DNA of 6,661 nucleotides from RGIG9041 sp045657265 (GCA_045657265.1 JAZOSU010000011.1:1-6661), one strand, 5' to 3'; positions 1 through 6,148 are shown, counted from the stretch's first letter. The notes: a model not told the origin generated them from the sequence alone. Program-made: numbers and translations.

Positions 1-25
1 TTGCATAACGGGCAAAGTTGCATAA
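1..25. repeat. short direct repeat TTGCATAA
   Basis: TTGCATAA occurs at 1-8 and again at 18-25, a 17-base period. The stretch 1-61 lies upstream of the first complete gene. It may also contain the end of an upstream gene, because frame 1 is open to a TAA at 55-57 and frame 2 to a TAA at 23-25. Too little is visible to choose between them. The repeat could be chance, an operator half-site pair, or coding sequence. Confidence 0.25.
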
Positions 26-61
26 TGTTCAAACAATTACAAAACAAGGAGGAATAAAACT

Positions 62-361
62 ATGAGAGCTTATTCAAGAAATCAGTTTGCAGAACTTGAT
101 TTTGATGGAAAAGAATATGAGTTTAACGAGCAGGAAGGCACTTTCACGGGTACACTTGTCTGCAAGAAATGGGGCAAAAAAAGTAACATAATTGCCTATG
201 TCGATTTCGATGACGGACGAAAGATAATGACAACTGCTTTCACAGAACCGGGCAATTATCTTGGTATTCCTGAAATTGAACTCGGTTCAAGAATTAAGCT
301 GACATTTGCACCGAATAAAAGGCACAATGTTCGTTTGAAATCAGTTGAAGTAATTGAATAA
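62..361 (+). CDS. small conserved-looking element protein of unknown function (99 aa)
   Basis: I do not recognise this protein. The ATG at 62 follows a strong ribosome binding site, AAGGAGG at 46-52, with a 9-base gap, which fixes the start. The product is 99 residues with no signal peptide or membrane segment, so it should be cytoplasmic. From about residue 25 on it alternates short hydrophobic strands with glycines and basic residues (TFTGTLVCKKWGKK, IAYVDFDDGRK, SRIKLTFAPN, VRLKSVEVIE). That pattern suggests a small all-beta, possibly OB-like fold; this is inference from composition only. It heads the visible part of the operon and is followed 53 bases later by the GGDEF gene, with a perfect hairpin between them. 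An accessory role in element transfer or nucleic-acid binding is possible but unsupported by any motif. Confidence 0.75.
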   Translation: MRAYSRNQFAELDFDGKEYEFNEQEGTFTGTLVCKKWGKKSNIIAYVDFDDGRKIMTTAFTEPGNYLGIPEIELGSRIKLTFAPNKRHNVRLKSVEVIE

Positions 362-371
362 TTATCACATT

Positions 372-395
372 GGGCAGAGTGTAAAAACTCTGCCC
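372..395 (+). promoter_or_regulatory. perfect 9-bp intercistronic hairpin
   Basis: GGGCAGAGT (372-380) and ACTCTGCCC (387-395) are perfectly complementary around a 6-base loop. The hairpin lies 10 bases after the stop of the 99-residue gene and 9 bases before the ribosome binding site of the GGDEF gene. It is followed by GTAATTTATGG, not a run of U. It is therefore a weak terminator at best, and more likely an mRNA-stability or processing element, or a partial terminator that lowers expression of the downstream genes. Confidence 0.6.
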
Positions 396-414
396 GTAAT
401 TTATGGAGGTCAAT

Positions 415-906
415 ATGAGAAACAAAGAAACTGAAAAGCTTTTTAAGCTTGCTTATACGGATGCGATGACGGGTGTATATAACGGTAACGCATACGAAGA
501 AAAGCTTGAAAAACTCAACAAAGCAAATGCAAGACTTGATAACATAATGGTTGTCATCGTGGACCTTGATAGACTTAAATGTATAAACGATACATACGGA
601 CATCGTACAGGTGACGATGCAATAAAAACTGTTGCCGATTGTATTGTTAGAACGGTTGGCAAAAAGGCTGACATATATCGTATCGGCGGTGATGAATTTG
701 TTTGTATAGCAGAAAGGGATATTTCTTCTTACATTGCCGAATTAAGAGATTTAATCAGTTTTGTAGGAAAGGAAAAACTGTATCCTCTTTCTGTTTCGCT
801 CGGATATTCAAGATTTGATACAAGGAAAGACAAAAGCATTGATGACCTGATCAAACATTGTGACAAGAAATTATATGATGCTAAAAAAAGAAAGGCGGTA
901 AAGTAA
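415..906 (+). CDS. stand-alone GGDEF-domain protein (predicted diguanylate cyclase)
   Basis: The predicted activity is synthesis of the second messenger c-di-GMP from two GTP molecules. The 163-residue protein is almost only a GGDEF domain. It has the entry motif DAMTGVYNGNAYEE (16-29), the metal and nucleotide segment DLDRLKCIND (50-59; Asp50 as metal ligand), YGHRTGDDAI (61-70), and an intact signature GGDEF at 91-95, then SVSLGYS and a C-terminal YDAKK helix. The inhibitory I-site RxxD before the signature reads KKAD (83-86), so the arginine is lysine and product inhibition is probably weak or absent. There is no sensor, phosphorelay or membrane domain. I chose ATG 415 because GGAGG at 405-409 lies 5 bases before it; the ATG at 403, which would add four residues, overlaps that site and has none of its own. 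The next gene starts one base after the stop, so the two should be co-translated. Degenerate GGDEF proteins can instead act as c-di-GMP receptors, but the intact active site argues for an enzyme. Confidence 0.88.
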   Translation: MRNKETEKLFKLAYTDAMTGVYNGNAYEEKLEKLNKANARLDNIMVVIVDLDRLKCINDTYGHRTGDDAIKTVADCIVRTVGKKADIYRIGGDEFVCIAERDISSYIAELRDLISFVGKEKLYPLSVSLGYSRFDTRKDKSIDDLIKHCDKKLYDAKKRKAVK

Positions 907-907
907 T

Positions 908-1510
908 ATGCTTTTTGTAATAAGAAAGTCAGACAATAAAGATAATTTTTCATTCAGCACAAATACTTCTCCATTGGAAAACGCAGACTTGTGGATGGAA
1001 GGATATTATTATCATCGTTTGGATTTAAGTATTTTTAATGAAGATGATAAAGTTAAAATTGCTGATTTGGTAATTTATTGTTTCGACCTTAAAAAAATCG
1101 AGGATAGTGAAGTGGACTTAGAATATGTAGCAGATTCAATCAATGCTGATGTAGATTCTTCTATGGCGATTTTATCAGCAGCCAAACTAATTCCTGATAA
1201 TGTATGCGAAAAGCCTATGCTATGTTATATTGATAAACTTTATATAAAGCCAAAATTCAGGCACAAGGGACTTGGAAGTTGGCTTATGAAAAATGTTGCG
1301 GAGCTTATAAAGTTTTACTACGATAAGGAGCCGTATGGGTTTGTTATTTATCCACGCCCCCTTGATGGACGAAATCCTGACGATATAAATGAGAGGCTTG
1401 ATACAACAAGCGAAATGTATCAACTCATGGTTGGCTTGATCGTCAAAAACGGATTTTATGAAATCAATGAAACAAATTATTTTTTCAAAAAATGTGAAAG
1501 AGAGATTTAA
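908..1510 (+). CDS. GNAT-family N-acetyltransferase-like protein
   Basis: This 200-residue protein has a recognisable acetyl-CoA binding region. The segment YIDKLYIKPKFRHKGLGSWL (about 107-126) combines the beta-4 strand with the Q/RxxGxG loop (Arg118-His-Lys-Gly121-Leu-Gly123) and the following helix, the core of GNAT motif A. The next strand, YGFVIYPRP (143-151), fits beta-5. The first 100 residues are acidic and unfamiliar and probably carry the acceptor site, so the substrate is unknown. There is no membrane segment. The ATG at 908 is one base after the TAA of the GGDEF gene, and its ribosome binding site (AAAGGCGG) lies inside that gene's last codons, so translation is probably coupled. 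The gene sits between a predicted c-di-GMP synthase and a conjugation-type cell-wall hydrolase. A self-modifying or host-modifying role during transfer is possible but is inference only. Family assignment is fairly firm, function is open. Confidence 0.75.
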   Translation: MLFVIRKSDNKDNFSFSTNTSPLENADLWMEGYYYHRLDLSIFNEDDKVKIADLVIYCFDLKKIEDSEVDLEYVADSINADVDSSMAILSAAKLIPDNVCEKPMLCYIDKLYIKPKFRHKGLGSWLMKNVAELIKFYYDKEPYGFVIYPRPLDGRNPDDINERLDTTSEMYQLMVGLIVKNGFYEINETNYFFKKCEREI

Positions 1511-1526
1511 GTGGAGGTGATTTGTT

Positions 1527-3929
1527 TTGAGTGAAAAAGACATCAAGACGAAACCCAAACAATCCCCAAAGTCAAAAGGTTCTCCCAATATGCCGAAAGT
1601 TGCGGTCAAGAGAAAAGATGCAGTAGTAAATACTGTTAAAGATGCAAAAGCCGTGATGAAAGATACACTTGTAAAGAAAGCGGTTGAATCAAAGCTTGGC
1701 ACAGAACAAGGCTATTCAGAACCCCAAGAGGCTGATACAGAAGCTTCAGAACGAGTTGAAAGTGCTGCTTATACAACTGCCGATACAGTTTATCATAAAG
1801 GCAAGACTTTTACGCAAAACAAAATCAAAGAGCACATACAGAAGGTTAAAACACGGGAAAATGAAGCACCTGAAAATCAGGAACCCACACCGGAAGAACA
1901 CGAAACTCCTGACAAAGAACCAAAGACGGTTGAGAATGAGCCTAAAACGGACGAAAACGCCCCTAAAACGAAGGAAAACTATATCACCAACGAACAACCT
2001 TCAGGAAATGAAAGAGCCGTAGAACAAGCTAAAAGCAAGGCTCAGGATAAAGCAACTGTCAAGACCAAAGAGGAATATTTGAAATCTCAAAGCGAAACAT
2101 CTTCTCACGGTGTTAAGACGAAGGAAAACTATATAAAACAACATACACCTGAAGATGCGACAAAAGGTGTTAAGGGTAAGGAGCCGTTAAAGGCTCCTTC
2201 TTCTTCATCTGACTCTGCTATAACACCTAAAGATGCTCGGAAAGAATATGTTTCTAAAAAGCTAAAAACAAAAGCCGAATATCAAAAAAGACAAGCTGAA
2301 GAAAGCGGTTCAGAAGCACTAAAAAATGACACACATTCCAAAGCTTCAGAACTAAATGCCCCAAAGGGAAAATCAGCAGATGTCAAAACGGATACGGCAG
2401 TTAAAGCAGACACGGCAGAAAAAAGCTCCGGTAAATCTATGGTTAAAACCAAAGAAAGCTATATGCAATCTTTGAGAGAATCAAAACCTGAGCCGATAAA
2501 ATCTCCATACAACAACACTCCAAAATCAAAGCAAACTGCAACCTCGGTTAAGCGGAGTACGGCAAATTCAAAGAAAGCTCTGAAAACCCGTGATAATGTT
2601 GTAGGACAATCACGGTCTGTTGTTAAAAACGGTAGTGCTTATACTACAAAAACTGCAAAGAAAAAAACTGCGAAAGCAACCAAGAAAGTTGTAAAAACTC
2701 AAAAAGAAGTAACAAAAAAAGCCGCAAAAGAAGCGGCAAAAAGAGCAAGACAAGCAGCTATTAAAGCGGCTAAAGTTGCAAAGGCAGTTGCGGTAAAAAC
2801 TGCTAAAGCAGTAGCCGCCATTGGTAAGGCTATTGCAAGTGCCGTAGCAAAAGCGGCGGCGGCATTTTTCGCAGCCTTTGGTTGGATAGGTGTTGCAGTT
2901 GTTTTGGTGATCTTAATTGTTATAATCATTGTTGCAGCTATTGCCGGAAGTCCTTTTGGTATTTTTATTTCAGATGAAGCAGCAGATAGCAACAGTATTC
3001 CCGTTTCTTCAATCGTAAATGAATGTAATATGGAACTCTCTGCTCGGCTAACTGAAATCGAAGATAACACCACCCATGACAGAATTGTAATGGAGGGTGA
3101 ACAAGCGGATTGGAGCTTGGTTCTGTCTTTATTCTCTGTTAAGGTTGCAGGAGTTGATGATGAATCTGTTCAGGATGTAGTTGTCATAGATGATGCTAAA
3201 AAACAAAAACTCAAAGATGTTTTTTGGGATATGCACACAATTACAAAACGAACTGAAACTGTAACAAGCGGAGAAACAAGTGAAATTGTTTTGTATATCA
3301 CAATTACTGCAAAGACGAAAGACGAAATGATTTCAGAGTACGGCTTTACACGAAAACAAAAAGAAGCTCTTGAAACTCTGCTTGAAAATGCAGACGGGTT
3401 TATTGGAACTACACAAAGCCTTGCAATCTCTGATGCAACGGCTCAAGATGTTATTGATAACCTTCCTGATAGCTTATCTGCAGAAAGAAAAAATGTTGTA
3501 AAGAAAGCCTGTTCCCTTGTAGGTAAACTTACATACTTTTGGGGCGGAAAATCTTCTGCGATAGGTTGGGATTCTGAATGGGGCAAGATGAAACTTGTTA
3601 CTTCTGAAGGTAGCCGTTCTACGGGATGTATGCGACCTTTCGGACTTGATTGCTCAGGTTTTGTAACCTGGGCATTTCATAACGCAGGTTTTTCAGAATC
3701 AGCTATCGGTCACGGTGCAAGCACTCAGGCTTCAAAAGGAACTCGTATCTCGTGGAGTTCTGCACAACCGGGAGATTTAGCAGTATATGATGATAAATCT
3801 CACATCGGTATTATTGGTGGGAGAGATAGTAGTGGAAACATACTTGTTATTCATTGCTCGTCGGGAGCAAACAATGTTGTAATCACAACGGGAGGTTTTG
3901 GTTTTGTGGTAAGACCAAACTGTTATTAA
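1527..3929 (+). CDS. membrane-anchored NlpC/P60 endopeptidase of the conjugation machinery
   Basis: The predicted role is a cell-wall hydrolase that cuts peptide stems of peptidoglycan so the type IV secretion channel can cross the wall. The start is TTG 1527, placed 6 bases after GGAGGTGA (1513-1520). The 800 residues divide as follows. Residues 1-370 are a low-complexity, Lys/Glu/Thr-rich, probably disordered region with repeats of a KTKExY motif. Residues 374-446 are a Lys/Ala-rich helical stretch. Residues about 447-474 are one strong membrane helix (GWIGVAVVLVILIVIIIVAA). Residues about 490-630 form an extracellular domain (VMEGEQADWSLVLSLFSVKV, DVFWDMHTI, KTKDEMISEYGF) of a type I associate with NlpC/P60 proteins of Gram-positive conjugative elements. 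Residues about 655-800 are NlpC/P60, with catalytic Cys709 in LDCSGFVTW, His759 in DDKSHIGIIGG and a third polar residue, His776, in LVIHCSSG. It lacks the second lysozyme-type domain seen in CwlT-like enzymes. The order implies an in-to-out topology with the long charged tail in the cytoplasm. It is the last gene of its operon. Confidence 0.92.
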   Translation: MSEKDIKTKPKQSPKSKGSPNMPKVAVKRKDAVVNTVKDAKAVMKDTLVKKAVESKLGTEQGYSEPQEADTEASERVESAAYTTADTVYHKGKTFTQNKIKEHIQKVKTRENEAPENQEPTPEEHETPDKEPKTVENEPKTDENAPKTKENYITNEQPSGNERAVEQAKSKAQDKATVKTKEEYLKSQSETSSHGVKTKENYIKQHTPEDATKGVKGKEPLKAPSSSSDSAITPKDARKEYVSKKLKTKAEYQKRQAEESGSEALKNDTHSKASELNAPKGKSADVKTDTAVKADTAEKSSGKSMVKTKESYMQSLRESKPEPIKSPYNNTPKSKQTATSVKRSTANSKKALKTRDNVVGQSRSVVKNGSAYTTKTAKKKTAKATKKVVKTQKEVTKKAAKEAAKRARQAAIKAAKVAKAVAVKTAKAVAAIGKAIASAVAKAAAAFFAAFGWIGVAVVLVILIVIIIVAAIAGSPFGIFISDEAADSNSIPVSSIVNECNMELSARLTEIEDNTTHDRIVMEGEQADWSLVLSLFSVKVAGVDDESVQDVVVIDDAKKQKLKDVFWDMHTITKRTETVTSGETSEIVLYITITAKTKDEMISEYGFTRKQKEALETLLENADGFIGTTQSLAISDATAQDVIDNLPDSLSAERKNVVKKACSLVGKLTYFWGGKSSAIGWDSEWGKMKLVTSEGSRSTGCMRPFGLDCSGFVTWAFHNAGFSESAIGHGASTQASKGTRISWSSAQPGDLAVYDDKSHIGIIGGRDSSGNILVIHCSSGANNVVITTGGFGFVVRPNCY
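1845..2597 (+). repeat. degenerate KTKExY/N repeats inside the NlpC/P60 protein
   Basis: About nine copies of a short motif, hydrophobic or Pro-K-T-K/R-E-x-Y/N, recur in the cytoplasmic tail. They start at residues 107 (VKTREN), 132 (PKTVEN), 139 (PKTDEN), 146 (PKTKENY), 178 (VKTKEEY), 196 (VKTKENY), 246 (LKTKAEY), 306 (VKTKESY) and 352 (LKTRDN). The three copies at 132-152 have an exact 7-residue period; the others are irregularly spaced and sit in Ser/Thr/Glu-rich linkers. The DNA copies have diverged, so conservation is at protein level. This suggests a linear binding motif, for example docking sites for another secretion-complex protein or for DNA. The function is inferred. Confidence 0.7.
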
Positions 3930-3936
3930 AAGATAT

Positions 3937-3977
3937 AGGGATATGGCTTATTTTGAGCTATATCCCTTTCTTTTTTT
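3937..3977 (+). terminator. intrinsic terminator closing the backbone operon
   Basis: AGGGATATGGCT (3937-3948) pairs with AGCTATATCCCT (3956-3967) to form a 12-bp stem with one G-U pair and a 7-base loop. It is followed by TTTC and a run of seven T (3971-3977). It begins 8 bases after the NlpC/P60 stop codon and should end transcription of the operon. Confidence 0.93.
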
Positions 3978-4076
3978 ATGCTCTTTTTTGAAAAAAACGT
4001 TCTACTAACGAAGAATATAATAATGACAAAAACGCCAAGAAGTTGCGATGTTTGTTTCAGAAATTTACAAAACACA
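3978..4076. other. intergenic junction between backbone operon and mef module
   Basis: No gene, convincing repeat or transposon end is visible in these 99 bases. There is a short T6-G-A6 stretch at about 3984-3997 followed by AACGTT. The conserved mef leader begins with its promoter right after this stretch, so the boundary where the macrolide module joined the element probably lies here. I see no target-site duplication. Confidence 0.4.
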
Positions 4077-4105
4077 TTGACTTTTTATAAAAAAAGGTAT
4101 ATAAT
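4077..4105 (+). promoter_or_regulatory. sigma-A-type promoter of the mef leader
   Basis: TTGACT (4077-4082) as -35 and a perfect TATAAT (4100-4105) as -10 are separated by 17 bases. Transcription should start at about 4112, giving a leader of roughly 330 bases before the pump gene. The near-consensus sequence implies strong constant initiation, with control exerted afterwards by attenuation. Confidence 0.92.
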
Positions 4106-4150
4106 ATTAAATGAATTATTATTTGATTTTATATAGGAGGAACCGAAACT

Positions 4151-4177
4151 ATGACAGCCTCAATGCGTTTAAGATAA
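4151..4177 (+). CDS. mefL: macrolide-sensing leader peptide MTASMRLR
   Basis: An eight-codon ORF encodes M-T-A-S-M-R-L-R and ends with TAA. A strong ribosome binding site, AGGAGG at 4135-4140, precedes its ATG by 10 bases. The peptide matches the known leader of mef/mel macrolide efflux operons. It ends in R-L-R, the arrest motif also found in the ErmDL leader (MTHSMRLR...), at which ribosomes carrying 14- or 15-membered macrolides stall. Stalling here changes folding of the downstream RNA and lets polymerase pass the terminator before mef. Its role is therefore as a drug sensor, not as a protein product. The gene name is descriptive. Confidence 0.93.
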   Translation: MTASMRLR

Positions 4178-4186
4178 GCTGGCAAT

Positions 4187-4224
4187 AAAAAAAGCAGAAT
4201 CTATCCCCGATGATAGGCTTTTTT
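4187..4224 (+). promoter_or_regulatory. leader-proximal hairpin with U tract (attenuation element)
   Basis: CTATC (4201-4205) pairs with GATAG (4212-4216). The flanking AAAAAAAGC (4187-4195) can extend the stem with GCTTTTTT (4217-4224) if AGAAT is bulged out. It begins 9 bases after the leader-peptide stop, within reach of a ribosome stalled on RLR. It could act as an early terminator, an anti-terminator switch, or both. The GCAG at 4194-4197 could alternatively pair with the CTGC of the later terminator (4371-4374), bringing the A tract opposite the U tail. Confidence 0.6.
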
Positions 4225-4337
4225 GTTGTGCTTATTTATACGATATTGAGCATTCATTAGTTACGGTGAGATATAAGTTATTTAACCATACCTTTATTTA
4301 ACTATGTCTTTAATATGAATGTTTCCAAATTGTATGT

Positions 4338-4381
4338 ATGCAGACCAAAAGCCACATTGTGGATTTAGGCCTGCATTTTTT
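4338..4381 (+). terminator. mef attenuator terminator
   Basis: ATGCAG (4338-4343) pairs with CTGCAT (4371-4376), and the inner CC (4345-4346) can pair with GG across an A-C mismatch. An inner CCACA/TGTGG-type hairpin lies around 4352-4362. The stem runs directly into TTTTTT (4376-4381). It stands 61 bases before the mef start codon and is the likely point of premature termination without drug. A 9-base direct repeat TTATTTAAC (4278-4286, 4294-4302) lies between the two leader hairpins. Confidence 0.8.
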
Positions 4382-4442
4382 ATTGCCTAGAATGCTATTA
4401 AAATAGAAATTCAAGCAAAATAATATACAGGAGATAATATAA

Positions 4443-5660
4443 ATGGAAAAATACAACAATTGGAAACTTAAGTTTTATACAATATGGGCAGGGCAGGCAG
4501 TATCATTAATCACTAGTGCCATCCTGCAAATGGCGATCATTTTTTACCTTACAGAGAAAACAGGATCTGCGATGGTCTTGTCTATGGCTTCACTAGTAGG
4601 TTTTTTACCCTATGCGGTCTTTGGACCAGCTATTGGTGTATTAGTGGATCGTCATGATAGGAAGAAGATAATGATTGGTGCTGATTTAATTATCGCAGCA
4701 GCTGGGGCAGTGCTTGCTATTGTTGCATTGTATATGGAGCTACCTATCTGGATGGTTATGGTAGTATTGTTTATCCGTAGCATTGGAACGGCTTTTCACA
4801 CCCCGGCTCTCAATGCGGTTACGCCACTTTTAGTACCAGAAGAACAGCTTACGAAATGTGCAGGCTATAGTCAGTCTTTGCAGTCTATAAGCTATATTGT
4901 TAGTCCGGCGGTTGCAGCACTCTTATACTCCGTTTGGGAACTAAATGCTATTATTGCCATCGATGTATTGGGTGCTGTGATTGCATCTATTACGGTAGCA
5001 ATTGTACGTATTCCTAAGCTGGGTGATCAAGTGCAAAGTTTGAAACCAAATTTCATACGAGAAATGAAAGAAGGAATGGCTGTACTACGCCAAAATAAAG
5101 GATTATTTGCTTTATTACTCGTTGGAACATTATATATGTTTGTTTATATGCCCATAAATGCTTTATATCCTTTAATCACTATGGAATATTTTAATGGTAC
5201 ACCGATGCATATTTCTATTACGGAGATTGCTTATGCCTCTGGTATGTTGATAGGGGGTCTATTATTAGGGTTATTTGGGAATTACCAAAAGCGAATCTTA
5301 TTAATAACGGCATCCATTTTTATGATGGGGATAAGCTTAACCATTTCAGGATTACTTCCCCAAAGTGGATTTTTCATATTTGTAGTCTGCTGTGCAATAA
5401 TGGGGCTTTCGGTTCCGTTTTACAGCGGTGTGCAAACAGCTCTTTTTCAGGAGAAAATTAAGCCTGAATATTTAGGACGTGTATTTTCTTTAACTGGAAG
5501 TATCATGTCTCTTGCTATGCCAATTGGGTTAATTCTTTCTGGATTCTTTGCTGATAGAATCGATGTAAATCATTGGTTTTTACTATCAGGTATTTTAATT
5601 ATTTGCATTGCAATAGTTTGTCCAATGATAACTGAGATTAGAAAATTAGATGCAAAATAA
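4443..5660 (+). CDS. mef(A): Mef(A)/Mef(E)-class macrolide efflux MFS transporter
   Basis: This proton-driven pump of the inner membrane exports 14- and 15-membered macrolides such as erythromycin and azithromycin. The 405 residues match the family's full length and N-terminus (MEKYNNWKLKFYTIWAGQAV). About 12 membrane helices are evident. The MFS signature between helices 2 and 3 reads GVLVDRHDRKKIM (about 66-78), and the C-half carries PEYLGRVFSLTGS. The start ATG 4443 follows AGGAG (4429-4433) by 9 bases. Expression should be macrolide-inducible through the MTASMRLR leader and attenuator upstream. I cannot separate the A, E or mosaic subclass by eye; the stretch from about residue 236 to 300 is where the variants I know differ most. 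The partner ABC-F ribosome protection gene msr(D), normally about 120 bases downstream, is missing here. Confidence 0.95.
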   Translation: MEKYNNWKLKFYTIWAGQAVSLITSAILQMAIIFYLTEKTGSAMVLSMASLVGFLPYAVFGPAIGVLVDRHDRKKIMIGADLIIAAAGAVLAIVALYMELPIWMVMVVLFIRSIGTAFHTPALNAVTPLLVPEEQLTKCAGYSQSLQSISYIVSPAVAALLYSVWELNAIIAIDVLGAVIASITVAIVRIPKLGDQVQSLKPNFIREMKEGMAVLRQNKGLFALLLVGTLYMFVYMPINALYPLITMEYFNGTPMHISITEIAYASGMLIGGLLLGLFGNYQKRILLITASIFMMGISLTISGLLPQSGFFIFVVCCAIMGLSVPFYSGVQTALFQEKIKPEYLGRVFSLTGSIMSLAMPIGLILSGFFADRIDVNHWFLLSGILIICIAIVCPMITEIRKLDAK

Positions 5661-5679
5661 AATAAAGGAGTGTATTCGT

Positions 5680-5763
5680 ATGATATATAATATTATTCAA
5701 TCAGTGACAGAAAAATTATCCTCTTATCTGTTCCCGGATACAGTGAACATCAAATTGGTTTAG
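5680..5763 (+). CDS. 27-codon ORF behind a ribosome binding site, at a recombination junction
   Basis: An ATG at 5680 lies 9 bases after AAAGGAG (5664-5670), itself just past the mef stop codon. It opens 27 codons (MIYNIIQSVTEKLSSYLFPD... ) ending at TAG 5761. From about 5727 on, the same DNA encodes a VanY fragment in another frame, so the second half of this ORF is a by-product of that frame. The ribosome binding site probably once served the msr(D) leader peptide or msr(D) itself (inference from position). The ORF ends 2 bases before a GTG (5766) in the VanY frame, so re-initiation there is conceivable. I do not think it is a functional gene. Confidence 0.3.
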   Translation: MIYNIIQSVTEKLSSYLFPDTVNIKLV

Positions 5764-5990
5764 CCGTGGACATCAACGGAGCCACCTATGATCTTTATTT
5801 CTGGCTGCAAGAAAACAGCTACAAATACGGTTTTATCTTCCGTTACCCTGGAGATAAAACCGACATCACGGGTGTTGCCGAGGAAGTATGGCATTATCGG
5901 TATGTTGGCGTTGAGGCCGCCACAGAGATGTATGAAAAAGGGCTGTGCTTGGAGGAATATTTGGCAGAAAGGCAGGCGGTTCGGCATTAA
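5727..5990 (+). pseudogene. VanY-type D-alanyl-D-alanine carboxypeptidase, C-terminal fragment
   Basis: M15B family D,D-carboxypeptidases remove the terminal D-Ala of peptidoglycan stems; VanY versions contribute to glycopeptide resistance. Here only the catalytic C-terminal half survives. It reads SVPGYSEHQIGLAVDI from 5727, including the SxHxxGxAxD zinc motif, then WLQENSYKYGFIFRYP, DKTDITG, and EVWHYRYVG, which holds the second zinc histidine, then LCLEEYLAE at about 5942-5968. The frame is closed upstream by TAA at 5688-5690, so the signal or anchor region and the N-terminal half are gone. No start codon with a ribosome binding site exists. A GTG at 5766 would give a 74-residue product lacking the first zinc motif. 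After LAE the homology ends, and the frame runs into the next fragment and stops at TAA 5988. It is almost certainly non-functional and a relic of a larger cargo. Confidence 0.85.
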
Positions 5991-6148
5991 AAGGCGAGGA
6001 TAAGGTTTCGTGTGCTATGAGAGAATTGTTAGAAGAAACAGGGATTTCTTCTAATGATTTACAGGAAATTAGTTGTTATACTTCACACGACACTATATAC
6101 TACTGTTTCCTGTGTGTAACTGATTGCGACAAGACATCAATCACCCTT
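5972..6148 (+). pseudogene. Nudix hydrolase, internal fragment with intact Nudix box
   Basis: Nudix enzymes hydrolyse nucleoside diphosphates linked to another group. This slice begins at AGGSALKGE (5972-5998), a typical entry to the box in this subfamily. It keeps the full GX5EX7REUXEEXGU signature: the box glycine at 5978, Glu at 5996, then RELLEETGI at 6020-6046. It continues with a strand region (YYCFLCVTDCDKTSITL) and ends at about 6148. The N-terminal strands that bind substrate and the C-terminal part are missing. The frame is open from a GTG at 5945 through to TAA 6227, so it is fused in frame to the following GNAT piece, giving a possible 94-residue chimera. No good ribosome binding site precedes that GTG. 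A functional fold is unlikely. Confidence 0.78.

Noticed and set aside
403..414. Upstream ATG 403 as start of the GGDEF protein
   Set aside because: The ATG overlaps the GGAGG that serves ATG 415 and has no ribosome binding site before it.
256..603. Minus-strand ORF of 115 codons
   Set aside because: It lies opposite the first gene and the GGDEF gene, has a Cys/Phe/Ile-rich composition with no motif, and both + strand genes have strong ribosome binding sites.
1220..1702. Minus-strand ORF of 160 codons
   Set aside because: It covers the end of the GNAT gene and the start of the NlpC/P60 gene in antisense; its content is a mirror of Lys/Glu-rich coding (Phe/Leu/Ser runs) with no recognisable domain.
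1684..2022. Plus-strand overlapping ORF of 112 codons, Lys/Arg-rich
   Set aside because: It is a frame-shifted reading of the A-rich NlpC/P60 tail, without its own ribosome binding site or known fold.
2699..3073. Minus-strand Ala/Thr-rich ORF of 124 codons
   Set aside because: It is the complement of the Lys/Ala-rich repeat and membrane helix of the NlpC/P60 protein; the composition explains the open frame.
5760..5987. Minus-strand ORF of 75 codons opposite the VanY fragment
   Set aside because: The + strand frame carries clear VanY motifs; the antisense reading has none.
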